Shown: positions 34,066 through 43,276 of the stretch, in pieces
How positions within the stretch are numbered: the stretch's first letter is position 1
How the letters are laid out: every line of letters starts with the position of its first letter
DNA from: UBA6059 sp040222235
Lineage (GTDB): Bacteria; Bacteroidota; Bacteroidia; Cytophagales; Cyclobacteriaceae
NCBI GenBank assembly: GCA_040222235.1
Contig: JAVKDO010000114.1
Location: 134,185-198,184, forward strand
Direction of reading: 5' to 3'
Length of the DNA stretch: 64,000 nucleotides
Translations under genes and position numbers: made by a program
The notes under the pieces: generated by a model
Database searches by the model: none
What the model saw: the letters and a program-made list of their open reading frames with translations, nothing else
What the model was told of the DNA's origin: nothing

Positions 34066-34674
34066 ATGTTTGGTGTAGGCCTTACTGTTGTCACACTCTT
34101 GGCTTCCCGTTATCCAGACAGCCCTGTGTTTGTTGACGAACTGGATATAGTAGTTACTATACGGCCGGATGTTTCTTTGAAGGGATACAATGATTACTTT
34201 ATGCCTGATACGGTCATTTATATTGGTGATCGAGGTGACGAATTGAGCCTAATAGACGAGCGTCGAATTCTCAGCTTGGTCAACGACAATTTGCAAAGCT
34301 ACGGCTGGCAGAAAGAAGCAGATCCAGAGGAGAATGGCTCTGATGTGCTCGTTTTCGTGACAGTTCTCAATAATAGCCAGTCAGGTGTGATCTGGTGGGA
34401 TTGGTGGGGCTGGTGGCCTGGTTGGGGCTACCCTTGCTATCCAGGATATCCCGGCTATCCTGGATGGGGTGGTGGTGCAGTATATAGCTACGAGGTGGGT
34501 ACTATTCTGATAGAGATGATCGATCCTGCTCAGTCTGCTGATGGGGACAATGAGTCTTATTTGTTCCTGTGGGAAGCAGCTATGAATGGGCTGATCCAGG
34601 GATCGAATGTTGAAACGAGATATACTGATGGTATCAATCAGGCCTTTGATGATTCACCCTACTTAGCCAGATAA
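34066..34674 (+). CDS. DUF4136-like secreted protein with Trp/Gly/Pro/Tyr-rich segment
   Basis: A protein of about 202 residues counted from the ATG at 34066; a TTG at 34054 is an alternative start. The N-terminal 17 residues are hydrophobic (MFGVGLTVVTLLASRY) and may be a signal or anchor. The core (DELDIVVTIRPDVSLKGYND, RRILSLVNDNLQSYGWQK, GSDVLVFVTVLNNS) follows the DUF4136 pattern. A striking aromatic segment rich in W, G, P and Y (WWDWWGWWPGWGYPCYPG) sits in the middle. It precedes the outer-membrane protein gene by 2 bases and is probably co-transcribed with it. Function unknown. Confidence 0.72.
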   Translation: MFGVGLTVVTLLASRYPDSPVFVDELDIVVTIRPDVSLKGYNDYFMPDTVIYIGDRGDELSLIDERRILSLVNDNLQSYGWQKEADPEENGSDVLVFVTVLNNSQSGVIWWDWWGWWPGWGYPCYPGYPGYPGWGGGAVYSYEVGTILIEMIDPAQSADGDNESYLFLWEAAMNGLIQGSNVETRYTDGINQAFDDSPYLAR

Positions 34675-34676
34675 TC

Positions 34677-35288
34677 ATGAAGATTAGAAATATTAAAATA
34701 ACAGTACTATCAATCGCAGCTGCAATGATGACAACACTGGGTGTCCAAGCTCAGTCTCATGTGGAGCTTTCTTATCAGACTGCATTGCCGTTGGGTGAGC
34801 TCTCTGATGCCGTCGGTAACTTCTCAGGAAGGGGCGTAGGCCTAGAGTACCAGTACCTCGTAGACGATGAATTGGCTATCGGCCTAAAGCTTGGATGGAA
34901 TGTCTTTCAGGATGTCGGCCCGGACAATGGGCTTTATGAGACTGAGTCTAATGGAGCGGCCTTGACCATCCGAGGGAAGAGATACCACTACGTCAATGCG
35001 ATTCCTATTATGGCGAATGTGACCTACTACTTCGGGACAGATGACCTTGACATACGCCCTTTGTTTAGCTTGGGAGTTGGTGGTATGGTGATTGAGGAAC
35101 GCGTGGACATTGGTCTTTTCACTTCTACCGAAAGAAACTTTCATTTTGGTCTTAGTCCAAAAATCGGTGTAGATATTCCAGCCGGTAGCGTGTCGCTTGT
35201 GCCTTCTGTTACATACAACTTTGCACCTCCATCAAAAGACTCAATTACTTACCAATACATAGGATTTAACCTGGGTATTAAGTTTTAG
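34677..35288 (+). CDS. Outer-membrane beta-barrel protein
   Basis: A 203-residue protein with a clear signal peptide ending GVQAQS. The mature part is a series of amphipathic strands alternating with Gly/Asp turns (VELSYQTALPLGELSD, GVGLEYQYLVDDELAIGLKLGW, VTYYFGTDDLDIRPLFSLGV) and ends in a typical hydrophobic C-terminal strand (YIGFNLGIKF). This is the 8-strand porin-like barrel pattern of Bacteroidota. The gene lies two bases after the DUF4136-like gene. No function beyond envelope location can be given. Confidence 0.82.
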   Translation: MKIRNIKITVLSIAAAMMTTLGVQAQSHVELSYQTALPLGELSDAVGNFSGRGVGLEYQYLVDDELAIGLKLGWNVFQDVGPDNGLYETESNGAALTIRGKRYHYVNAIPIMANVTYYFGTDDLDIRPLFSLGVGGMVIEERVDIGLFTSTERNFHFGLSPKIGVDIPAGSVSLVPSVTYNFAPPSKDSITYQYIGFNLGIKF

Positions 35289-35311
35289 TAGACTCCATCC
35301 TTAATCGTAAT

Positions 35312-35450
35312 TAATTAGGCTTATCTCAAAAGTGCACTCTCTTCATTGAGTGTCACATTGAGCCCCGTCGAAATGTTAGTTGGGTTATTGAACTGGGTTT
35401 CGACGGAGCTCAACCTGACACTCTTGGGGCTTTTGAGATAACCCTAATTA
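35312..35450. repeat. 139-base palindromic element between convergent genes
   Basis: Outer arms of 21 bases (35312-35332 and 35430-35450) match in 20 of 21 positions when one is reverse-complemented. Inner arms, starting GTCACATTGAGCCCCGTCGAAA and its counterpart TTTCGACGGAGCTCAACCTGAC, also pair. The GTCA..TTGAGCTCGTCGAAA core recurs at 44155-44177 and, diverged, at 59976-60048. It lies between the convergent outer-membrane protein and S9 peptidase genes, so its transcript could also end transcription both ways. Confidence 0.75.
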
Positions 35451-35464
35451 TTTAAAGCTGCGAT

Positions 35465-37483
35465 CTACTCTTCATTATACTTATTGAACCAAGTGAGTAC
35501 CGCCTGCACCTTGGCGATCAAGTTACTCGGCCTAGCGGCAATACCGTGTGATGCGCCGGGTATGCGTACCATGGCGGATTCAACTTTGTTGAGTTTCAGG
35601 CCAGCGTAGAACTGCTCTGACTCTGGAATAGGCGTACGGAAGTCACTTTCGCCAGTCAGCAGCATCGTGGGAGTCGTCACGTTACCAACATAGCTGAGTG
35701 GTGATCGCTTCATGTAATGCTCCATATGATCCCAAGGCAAGCCTGGAAACCAATACTTATAAAATGAGCCGGGGCTGTCAGCATACAAAACAAAACTGTA
35801 CCAGTTGATTACAGGTTTTGCTACTACGGCTGCTTTGAATCGATCTGTCTTACCCACTATCCATGCTGTGAGTACCCCACCTCCGCTACCACCGGTGACA
35901 AAGAGTCGATCTTCATCAATGTAGCCTTTTGCGATAGTAGCATCTACGCCACTCATTAGATCATCATAATCATTGTTGGGATAATCGTGATGGATGAGAT
36001 TGCCAAACTCCGCTCCATAGCTTGTACTGCCTCGAGGATTGGTATAGAGCACCACATAGCCTGCTGCTGCATAGAGCTGTACCTCTGCTGAGAAAGTAGG
36101 CCCATAAGCTGCAAAGGGGCCTCCATGGATCTCCAGAGCTAAGGGATACTTCTTATTAGGGTCAAACTTTGGTGGCTTCACGATCCAGCCCTGGACTTTG
36201 CGCTGGTCAAACGATGACTCCCACCAGATCTCTTCGACAGTACCTAGTTTTTTATGCTCAAACAGATCGTCGTTTAAGGAAGTCAGGACCTTACTGCTTC
36301 CTTTTTCGCCTACACCCAGGTCTGCGGGTAGATTAGTTTTTCCGTAGGTATAGGCATATCTGTTGTTGTTACTCACGCTGAAGTCGCCACTAGCGTAAGG
36401 CCGGCCAATCGCGGTACCGCCTAGTCCGTCGATCACATCTGTTACCTTACCAGAAAGGCTCATTTCGGCGATCTTCACCACACCTTCGTCCGTGTATTGG
36501 AAGAAGAAACCCTTGCCATCATTTCTCCATTGGACGTTCCCAATATTACGGTCGAAGTTGCCAGAGATCAGCTTCGAATTACTACCATCCAGATTCATCG
36601 TGTAGAGCTTGCTCTGCTGGTAACCCAGGTATTGATCGTCATATCCAGTATAGGCAATCATCTTACCGTCAGGGGATAGCGTAGGATTACGATCCGGACC
36701 TTGTCGGCTTGTTAATGCTTTGATGTTCCCTGAGGCAATGGTCAACTCGTAGATTTCGCTATTCTGCGGATCAAACTCAGCATCCTCATGCATGTTGGCA
36801 GAGAAGTAAAGCTTACTTCCATCCTTCGACCAGACAGGCGAGCCCAGGTTGTACTTGACATCCGTCAACTGTCTTGGCGTGCCACCATCAATGGATAGGG
36901 TGAAGATTTGACGATTGCCACTCTTTACATAGCCGCTACCATCACGTCGGTACTGCATGTCGTCGATGTACTTTGGCGGATCATTCCATTTAGCACCATT
37001 GGGCTTGGCTGGCATCTTGATCGGTGAGGGATCGCTCTTAGACACGAACATGCTAAAGGCAAGGTATTTCCCATTAGACGACCAACTAATGTTTCCAGAT
37101 GACTGCTGGAGATTAGTCAGCTTAGCCTCAGTACCATTATCTAGCCACTTGAGATAGAGCTGTACAGTGCCGTCTTTGTTGGATTTGTAGATCACTTTTG
37201 ACCCGTCGGCTGACCATACTGGCTGAAAGTCTCGCTGGTTGCCTGTAGTGAGCGGTCGGTGTTGACTGCCGTCAAAATTGGTGATCCAGAGGTTGGACAA
37301 GTTACGGTCGGTCATCACATCCTTGAAGTTTCTGGAGTAGATGACCTTTGATCCGTCAGGTGAGATCTGAGGATCCGTGACATACTCCAGGTTGAAGATG
37401 TCAATGGGTTCGAAGACATCAGACACCTGAGCCATGCCAGGTACGGCGAATACCAGGAGTATCAGTTGAAAAGCTAGTTTCAT
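35465..37483 (-). CDS. Secreted S9 family peptidase (prolyl oligopeptidase/acylaminoacyl type)
   Basis: A 672-residue serine peptidase with a signal peptide (ending PGMAQ). The N-terminal 400 residues are a TolB/WD40-like propeller with repeats of the form 'DPQISPDGSKVIYSRN' and 'SPDGKMIAYTG'. The C-terminal hydrolase has the nucleophile in GGSGGGVLTAW, the acid in GESDFRTPIPESEQFY and the His in PGASHGIAARP. It cleaves short peptides in the periplasm or outside. Monocistronic; nothing unusual apart from the palindromic element after its stop. Confidence 0.95.
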   Translation of the reverse strand: MKLAFQLILLVFAVPGMAQVSDVFEPIDIFNLEYVTDPQISPDGSKVIYSRNFKDVMTDRNLSNLWITNFDGSQHRPLTTGNQRDFQPVWSADGSKVIYKSNKDGTVQLYLKWLDNGTEAKLTNLQQSSGNISWSSNGKYLAFSMFVSKSDPSPIKMPAKPNGAKWNDPPKYIDDMQYRRDGSGYVKSGNRQIFTLSIDGGTPRQLTDVKYNLGSPVWSKDGSKLYFSANMHEDAEFDPQNSEIYELTIASGNIKALTSRQGPDRNPTLSPDGKMIAYTGYDDQYLGYQQSKLYTMNLDGSNSKLISGNFDRNIGNVQWRNDGKGFFFQYTDEGVVKIAEMSLSGKVTDVIDGLGGTAIGRPYASGDFSVSNNNRYAYTYGKTNLPADLGVGEKGSSKVLTSLNDDLFEHKKLGTVEEIWWESSFDQRKVQGWIVKPPKFDPNKKYPLALEIHGGPFAAYGPTFSAEVQLYAAAGYVVLYTNPRGSTSYGAEFGNLIHHDYPNNDYDDLMSGVDATIAKGYIDEDRLFVTGGSGGGVLTAWIVGKTDRFKAAVVAKPVINWYSFVLYADSPGSFYKYWFPGLPWDHMEHYMKRSPLSYVGNVTTPTMLLTGESDFRTPIPESEQFYAGLKLNKVESAMVRIPGASHGIAARPSNLIAKVQAVLTWFNKYNEE

Positions 37484-37632
37484 TATTCAGCGATTTAGTG
37501 AATGAGTAAAATAGCTAAAGTGAAGGGTAGATGAAACTGGATTTATGTGAAGCGGCTATTGCTTCATTTGAACTTCAAGCCGGTGGATAGAGAATCAATT
37601 ATTCGCTATCTTCACTATATCATTGTTAAGAG

Positions 37633-38238
37633 ATGAGCGCATCAGAAAAACTCCTAGACAATCAAGGCTTGCAAAGTATTCCTATTGAAAAGGAGCCCCA
37701 GCTTTACCAGTTGAGTGTAGAGCAGTATATCCAGATGATCGAGATGGGCCTTTTTCATCCTGAGCTAAAGACGGAACTCATAGAGGGACGACTATACCGT
37801 AAGGGTGGCATCCCAGAAAGGCATGCATACTGTGTAAATAGATTGGTAAGTCTCCTTTTTCGTGAGTTGACTAATGATGAATTTGATATCTCTGTACAAA
37901 ACCCCATTCGACTCCAAAATTCCAGACCTGAGCCCGATCTTGTTATCCAGACGAAGGCTTCATGGGAGGCAGGGGGTGACCCTAAGGCAGAAGATATTTC
38001 CCTGGTTATAGAAGTGGCACACAGCTCGCTGACCTTCGACCGTGAGATTAAACTACCCATCTATGCCAAAAACGGTATTAAGAACTACTGGATTGTCAAC
38101 CTTGAGTCTAATCAACTAGAAGTATATGGCCTGCCCTCCGATGGCACTTATAACGAGAAGAAGGTGTATAAGCCGGGTGAGAAAACCTCATTGCCTGGTA
38201 TGGACAAGGAAATAGCTGTTTCAGATTTTCTAAGTTGA
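37633..38238 (+). CDS. Uma2 family (DUF820) putative endonuclease
   Basis: A 201-residue protein with the PD-(D/E)xK-like core of the Uma2 family: ELIEGRLYRKGG, then RPEPDLVIQ and LVIEVAHSSLTFDREIKLPIYAKNGIKNYWIVN, the E/D and K residues of the metal site, then LPGMDKEIAVSDFL. These genes are abundant in Cyanobacteria and present in many Bacteroidota. Their biological substrate is not established. It is a single-gene unit here, with no toxin-antitoxin or phage genes nearby. Confidence 0.88.
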   Translation: MSASEKLLDNQGLQSIPIEKEPQLYQLSVEQYIQMIEMGLFHPELKTELIEGRLYRKGGIPERHAYCVNRLVSLLFRELTNDEFDISVQNPIRLQNSRPEPDLVIQTKASWEAGGDPKAEDISLVIEVAHSSLTFDREIKLPIYAKNGIKNYWIVNLESNQLEVYGLPSDGTYNEKKVYKPGEKTSLPGMDKEIAVSDFLS

Positions 38239-38289
38239 TCAACACGCTATGACTCGACTTAGCAGGAACATTAAGTAGGTTTTGGAAAA

Positions 38290-38964
38290 CTAGCATCTAC
38301 TCAACACATCCAAATACTCCTGTATAAACTCAGCTTTTCGCTTAAGTCGATACTGCATGACCCATCGGGGATGTTGTAGAGGGATGATTTCTTCGAATAG
38401 CTGATGTCTACTATTCAGCCAATTTAGGAACCGGATATTCTGACCTTTGCCAATGCTGAAGGCTGTTTTTCGGGAGAGGCCTAGCGGAAACTGCTTCTTT
38501 ATCTCAGCAACGGCATATTCGTCAAAAAGTGCTTTGTAGCCTTTGATGTCGTAATAGTTGAGGTTGATACCTTCACGGATATAGCCTAATGGTGAAACGG
38601 CCGAAATGTAGAACTTCGAATAAAATGCCTGTGGTCCTCCAAAAGCTTCGATCATCTCATAGACGAACTTTGAAGAAAGCTCGGCTCTGTTTTCGAAAGG
38701 GTGGTCGATCCCACAGACCTCTTTAAGTCTGATCGGATCAGTAAATGGAACGCCCGTGATCCCAGCCCCGAATCGGCCTGGGTTGATGCCAAAGCAGATA
38801 TATCGGTCCTGATTATCGGCGTAGTATTGATGATAAAACTTTGAAGCCACCTCGAAAGTTGTGGCCTTCTGGTAAGGGTTCATCACCTCCACATCGCTCG
38901 GCAGCCCTTGTGGACCTTCGAGTCCGCGGTAATAATCCATTAACCTGTCAGCGAATGTTTCCAT
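38290..38964 (-). CDS. SMUG2-type uracil-DNA glycosylase family protein
   Basis: A 224-residue protein with the active-site text CFGINPGRFGAGITGVPFTD, which follows the SMUG motif (NPGxxGMxxTGxPF) in the SMUG2 variant, and a later HPRWVMQYR replacing the usual HPS/HPSPR motif. SMUG2 enzymes excise uracil, hydroxymethyluracil or xanthine from DNA. It is followed after 19 bases upstream by the HAD gene on the same strand, so the two could share a transcript. Confidence 0.85.
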   Translation of the reverse strand: METFADRLMDYYRGLEGPQGLPSDVEVMNPYQKATTFEVASKFYHQYYADNQDRYICFGINPGRFGAGITGVPFTDPIRLKEVCGIDHPFENRAELSSKFVYEMIEAFGGPQAFYSKFYISAVSPLGYIREGINLNYYDIKGYKALFDEYAVAEIKKQFPLGLSRKTAFSIGKGQNIRFLNWLNSRHQLFEEIIPLQHPRWVMQYRLKRKAEFIQEYLDVLSRC

Positions 38965-38983
38965 ATCGTATCGTGCAGGGTTC

Positions 38984-39796
38984 TTAAGTGAATAGCTCTT
39001 CCAACATCACCCTCACCCCCTCCTCATCATTGGCCAAAGTCACCCGATCCGCGACTGCCTGTACATCAGGGTGCGCATTACCCATCGCGATACCCAGACC
39101 CGCATACTTGATCATCTCCAGGTCGTTGAAGGAGTCGCCTATTGCCACTACTTCATTTTGACTGAAGCCGAGTGCCTCATGTACATGCTGGATCGCTAGA
39201 TGCTTAGAAGCCAATGGATGGGTGATCTCAAGGTAGGAGGGATGTGAGATATTGATGGTGAGGTCAATCGTAGTATCTGACTTAAGGTGTCGCTCTAGTT
39301 TGGTGATATTGTCTGGATCTCCCATGGCCATGAGCTTGTTAGCAGTGTGGCCTCCCCGCTGCTGCCATTGCGCCATGATTTCATGGATTGATCCGATGAA
39401 GGCTTTGGTTTTCGTTAATCCCTCCTCTAGTGTGATCCATTTGTCGCGCTTGACAGCATAGCTGGCTTGATAGTCATGTAGGGCAAGATTTAAGCCATGT
39501 GCATCTGTTGCCTCAGCTACTTGGTGTGTCACGTCCTGATCGATTTGATGACTCACTTTATGAGTGCCATCTGGATTGAGGATCAACGCGCCATTAAAGC
39601 AGATCATTGGGGTGTCAAGACCGAGCTCCTCTCTGTAAAAATAGGCGCCATAGTACGGTCTGGCGGTAGCCAGTACTACGGGTATTTTCCTGATTTCAGT
39701 TAGCTGTTGAATGATCCTTGCAGTGCCTTCTGTGATCTGGTGATCAGGGTTGAGCAGCGTACCATCGATATCGAGAAATACGATCTTGTAGTCCAT
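38984..39796 (-). CDS. Cof-type HAD-IIB family hydrolase
   Basis: A 270-residue phosphatase: motif I FLDIDGTLLNPD with the nucleophile Asp, motif II LATARPYYG, motif III Lys in the KHLAIQHV region, and motif IV AIGDSFNDLEMIKYAGLGIAMGNA. The C2B cap lies between about 85 and 190. Cof-like enzymes dephosphorylate sugar phosphates, FMN or pyridoxal phosphate; the substrate is not predictable from this. It is 19 bases from the glycosylase gene on the same strand. Confidence 0.93.
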   Translation of the reverse strand: MDYKIVFLDIDGTLLNPDHQITEGTARIIQQLTEIRKIPVVLATARPYYGAYFYREELGLDTPMICFNGALILNPDGTHKVSHQIDQDVTHQVAEATDAHGLNLALHDYQASYAVKRDKWITLEEGLTKTKAFIGSIHEIMAQWQQRGGHTANKLMAMGDPDNITKLERHLKSDTTIDLTINISHPSYLEITHPLASKHLAIQHVHEALGFSQNEVVAIGDSFNDLEMIKYAGLGIAMGNAHPDVQAVADRVTLANDEEGVRVMLEELFT

Positions 39797-39863
39797 GTGG
39801 CGAAACTAAATTGAATTACTCACACTATGATAGAGGGTATGAAATTTTGAGAATGATGAGCAG

Positions 39864-40418
39864 CTAACCTGCTTGTTGGCCGGCCCATTGATCTACCTTG
39901 ATCATATAAAGCACATGTCTGGCAAGCTTGCTCTTGCCGTCGACTTTGGGATGATCAAATTCTCCGATCTTCTCCATGCCGATCTTTTTCATGACGCCTT
40001 CGGATGGGATATTGACCTTAGCAGTAAATGAGTATACCTCTTCCAAATTAAGCTCTTGAAAGGCACGATCAAGACAAGCGCTAGCGCCTTCAGTAGCATA
40101 GCCCTTGCTCCAGTATTTCTTGGCAAGCCGCCACCCGATTTCGACACATGGGGTGAAATCAGCGGCGAAGTTGGTCCACTGTAGACCGATGAAACCAATG
40201 AACCTACCGGAAACTCGTTCTTCGGCAGCCCAAAAGCCAAACCCATATTGCTCGAAATGACTTTTGATTCTCATGTAGGATTGCTCCGTTTCTTCCCAGG
40301 TCAATACCCGAGGAAAGAACTCCATAACTTGCTTGTCGGCATTGAGTTTGGCATATGAACTCAAGTCTTCAATCCTCCATTCACGAAGGCAGAGCCGTGT
40401 GGTTTCAATCATAGACAT
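39864..40418 (-). CDS. GNAT family N-acetyltransferase (RimJ/RimL-like)
   Basis: A 184-residue GNAT protein with the RimJ/RimL pattern: TTRLCLREWRIEDLSSYAKL at the start, FIGFIGLQ (motif D), VEIGWRLAKKYWSKGYATEG with the acetyl-CoA loop (motif A), and VMKKIGMEKIG (motif B). It transfers an acetyl group to an amine of a protein N-terminus or small molecule. The target is unknown. It is flanked by genes of the same strand at gaps of 40-70 bases. Confidence 0.9.
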   Translation of the reverse strand: MSMIETTRLCLREWRIEDLSSYAKLNADKQVMEFFPRVLTWEETEQSYMRIKSHFEQYGFGFWAAEERVSGRFIGFIGLQWTNFAADFTPCVEIGWRLAKKYWSKGYATEGASACLDRAFQELNLEEVYSFTAKVNIPSEGVMKKIGMEKIGEFDHPKVDGKSKLARHVLYMIKVDQWAGQQAG

Positions 40419-40460
40419 GGATTTTTGCTAATTCTCAAGTTCGCAAATTGCTGGATTAAC

Positions 40461-41663
40461 TCAAATACTTCTGGAAATAATCCAAGAGGATGTCCAGCAC
40501 GCTTGAAAGTTAAACCCCCCTGTTAATGCATCAATGTTAAGAACCTCCCCAGAGAGATAAAGGTTTGGAAATCTTCTCGCCTCCATGGTCTCCATGTTGA
40601 TCTCGCTAAGTTCGACACCACCGCAGGTTACAAATTCCTCTTTGAATGTACTCTTGCCTGAAACGGCGAATCTGGCCTGAAAAAGTTCTTCAGTGAGTTT
40701 ATTGAGGGCTTTTTTACCCATATCACCCATCTTAGTTTCGGGATTAATCTGACAATAATCTAGTAGAGACAACCAGTAGCGTTTTGGTATATCTGGCATC
40801 ACATTACCGATATTTTTTTTCACGTTTTCCTCCTTACGTGAGGTCAAGAATTGCCTGGCTTCTTCGTAGGTGGTTGACTCAAGGAAGTTAATGATAATCT
40901 CAAATTTATAGCTCATAACGGCAAGATCACGCGCACCTCTCGCAGATAACTTCAATATGGCAGGTCCGCTCAGTCCCCAATGGGTGATGAGCAGCGGTCC
41001 AGATTCTTCAAGCTTAGTGCCTGCTATCTTGATCAAGCATCGAGGGAAGGATACCCCTGCAAGCTCCTGGAGTCGCGAGTCTTTGATATTGAAGGTGAAT
41101 AAGGAAGGTACTGGTGAGGCTGTCTTTAAGCCGAGTGCTCCGAGCTTATTCCAAAAGTTGGGTGAGGCACCTGTGCAGATCACGAGTTTGTCAGCTAAGA
41201 AGGAATTAGCGGTTGTGCTTATTTGCCATTTGTAGTCTGATACCTGCTTGAGTTCAGTGACATTTTCATTTCTGAGGATATTTACTCCATATCTCTTGCA
41301 TGCATCGATAAAGCAGTCAATGATGGTTTGAGAGCTATTGGTAACGGGAAACATACGCAGGTCAGCTTCCGCCTGGGTTTCCACACCATGATCTTTGAGC
41401 CACTTCACCATATCTGTCGTACCGAATTTCTCAAAAGACTTATAGAGCTTCTTTGCGCCACGGGGGTAAAAGCCGACAAGCTCAGAAGGCTTAGATAGCT
41501 GGTTAGTCACATTGCAGCGTCCACCACCACTGACTTTTACTTTCTGAAGCCATTTGTTGGTCTTTTCGAGGATGACCACTTCATCATCAGGGTTGCGCTG
41601 GGCAATGTTGATGGCAGCAAAAAAGCCGGCTGCCCCTCCTCCGATGACGATGATCTTGCGCAC
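40461..41663 (-). CDS. HI0933/BaiN-family FAD-dependent oxidoreductase
   Basis: A 400-residue flavoprotein with the dinucleotide-binding start IIVIGGGAAGFFAAINIAQ, then KVSGGGRCNVTN, the family hallmark, and a C-terminal FVTCGGVELSEINMETME and LYLSGEVLNIDALTGGFNFQ. The family (YhiN/HI0933, including BaiN) is soluble and oxidises or reduces substrates that are mostly unknown. Length is normal. The gene is single in its unit. Confidence 0.93.
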   Translation of the reverse strand: MRKIIVIGGGAAGFFAAINIAQRNPDDEVVILEKTNKWLQKVKVSGGGRCNVTNQLSKPSELVGFYPRGAKKLYKSFEKFGTTDMVKWLKDHGVETQAEADLRMFPVTNSSQTIIDCFIDACKRYGVNILRNENVTELKQVSDYKWQISTTANSFLADKLVICTGASPNFWNKLGALGLKTASPVPSLFTFNIKDSRLQELAGVSFPRCLIKIAGTKLEESGPLLITHWGLSGPAILKLSARGARDLAVMSYKFEIIINFLESTTYEEARQFLTSRKEENVKKNIGNVMPDIPKRYWLSLLDYCQINPETKMGDMGKKALNKLTEELFQARFAVSGKSTFKEEFVTCGGVELSEINMETMEARRFPNLYLSGEVLNIDALTGGFNFQACWTSSWIISRSI

Positions 41664-41800
41664 TAGGTTTTTGCCGTTAAAGATAGCTGCAATTCACAGA
41701 GTAAATGTGTCAATTCACCATGTTCAGTAGTCAGTTCACCCTTGATTTCTGGTAAGCCCTGAGACAGAGGCGTTAATTCAGAAAACTAAATCTGAAAGTC

Positions 41801-42214
41801 ATGAAAAACATTACTAAATCTTCTATAGCTGCCGTTCTTATGCTGATAAGCTTTTTTGCGGTAGCACAAGCACCTAAAGATGGAGCGCTGCTGAAACTGG
41901 ATCAGGCCAAGGTGGAGTTGACAAGTGGAGAAGAAGCAGTTGTTGCTATTGAAATCGTGCGGTCAAAACGATTCCAAAAATCAAAAATCGGATCACCCTC
42001 TCTGGCCTCTTCTGTGAATGGTCTGACGCACGAAATTGCGGTAGCTGAGCAACCTGACACCTACTTGTTGACGTTAGTAGCTGATGAGGGAATGCCTACT
42101 GGTACGCACACCATGGTGATCAACGGTGACCGACGATGGGGAAGGAAGATACGTTCTGTATTGCTAATGGTGGAGGTTATCGATAGTGGTTCGGTGGTTT
42201 CGAGTAAGCGATAA
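41801..42214 (+). CDS. Hypothetical secreted protein upstream of LytS/LytTR pair
   Basis: A 137-residue protein with a signal peptide (SIAAVLMLISFFAVAQA). The mature part reads as an Ig-like or cohesin-like beta domain (LLKLDQAKVELTSGEEAVVAIEIVRS, LTLVADEGMPTGTHTMVING). I do not recognise a named family. It ends 21 bases before the kinase gene and is probably co-transcribed with the sensor pair, so an envelope signal or target role is possible. Confidence 0.65.
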   Translation: MKNITKSSIAAVLMLISFFAVAQAPKDGALLKLDQAKVELTSGEEAVVAIEIVRSKRFQKSKIGSPSLASSVNGLTHEIAVAEQPDTYLLTLVADEGMPTGTHTMVINGDRRWGRKIRSVLLMVEVIDSGSVVSSKR

Positions 42215-42235
42215 GATGATTATCTTGATAGGCGT

Positions 42236-43276
42236 ATGAGGCATGTGAAAAAATATAGTGTCAGGGTGCTCATTGGGGCCCTGATACATTTGTTTTTTGA
42301 GATCACCCATAGCGAGACGATCCAGCAGGCGTTGGATTATCAGATGCTCAAGGTGACCTCTCTTTTTTACATGGTGATCGTGGTATTGCTGCTGTGGGAG
42401 GTCTTGGATTTCTCATTCGACTTCTTTGATAGGCGAGATTATGACTATTCGTCCTCACGTCAACTCGCGAAAATTGTCGCGATATTGACCATGGTGACAT
42501 TTCCACTCGTATGCCTCGCTACGTTGGTTCATGACGTTGTTTTGATGCCAATGCTCGACTGTAGGCCGGAAGAATTAGACTTGTACAAGGGAGCTGCCCA
42601 GGGGCAAATCCTGGCTTGGCTGGTGATCTCAGCACGACTGCTTCGGACGAATTCGGAACATGTACAGCGAATCGAGCGAGATAAAGCAATCATCCAGAAA
42701 GACCTCTTGGTCAGTCAATACGAAAACCTGAAGTCACAGGTCAATCCTCACTTTCTATTCAACAGCTTTAGTGTATTGCAGTCGCTCATCGAGACTGATC
42801 CTGAGAAGGCGGGACAGTTCCTTGCCAAGCTGTCTAAACTCTATCGGTACATTTTGGAAAATGAGCACGAATCCATGGTTTCGCTCGAAAAGGAGTTAGC
42901 CATACTTGATGACTATAGTTTTCTACTGAGGATGCGTCATCATGAGAGCGTTCAAATCAAAGTAGACATTAAGGAAGAGTTATTAACGGCTTTTGTGCCG
43001 AGCATGTCTCTTCAAATGCTGATAGAAAATGCGGTGAAGCACAACAAGTTCTCCAGTCGTGAGCCGCTGGAAATAAAGATATATTCGGATAACAATTACC
43101 TAGTGGTATCAAATAAAGTCAGCCGCAAGGGCGAATCAGTCTCGTCAACCAAAATTGGCTTAGAGAATATCAAGAGTCGATATGAATTTCAGACCAGTGA
43201 GCCGCTAGTGGTTGAAGAGACCGAGGGACGATTTGTCGTGAAGATGCCCATACTATCAACGATAAGGCTAGCCTGA
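42236..43276 (+). CDS. LytS-type sensor histidine kinase
   Basis: A 346-residue kinase with four hydrophobic segments in the first 140 residues, a coiled coil (VQRIERDKAIIQKDLLVSQYE), then the His_kinase family core LKSQVNPHFLFNSFSVLQSL carrying the phospho-accepting His, and a short HATPase (LQMLIENAVKHN, IGLENIKSRYEF). The stop overlaps the response regulator start (TGATG), so the pair is translationally coupled. The stimulus is unknown. Confidence 0.93.
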   Translation: MRHVKKYSVRVLIGALIHLFFEITHSETIQQALDYQMLKVTSLFYMVIVVLLLWEVLDFSFDFFDRRDYDYSSSRQLAKIVAILTMVTFPLVCLATLVHDVVLMPMLDCRPEELDLYKGAAQGQILAWLVISARLLRTNSEHVQRIERDKAIIQKDLLVSQYENLKSQVNPHFLFNSFSVLQSLIETDPEKAGQFLAKLSKLYRYILENEHESMVSLEKELAILDDYSFLLRMRHHESVQIKVDIKEELLTAFVPSMSLQMLIENAVKHNKFSSREPLEIKIYSDNNYLVVSNKVSRKGESVSSTKIGLENIKSRYEFQTSEPLVVEETEGRFVVKMPILSTIRLA

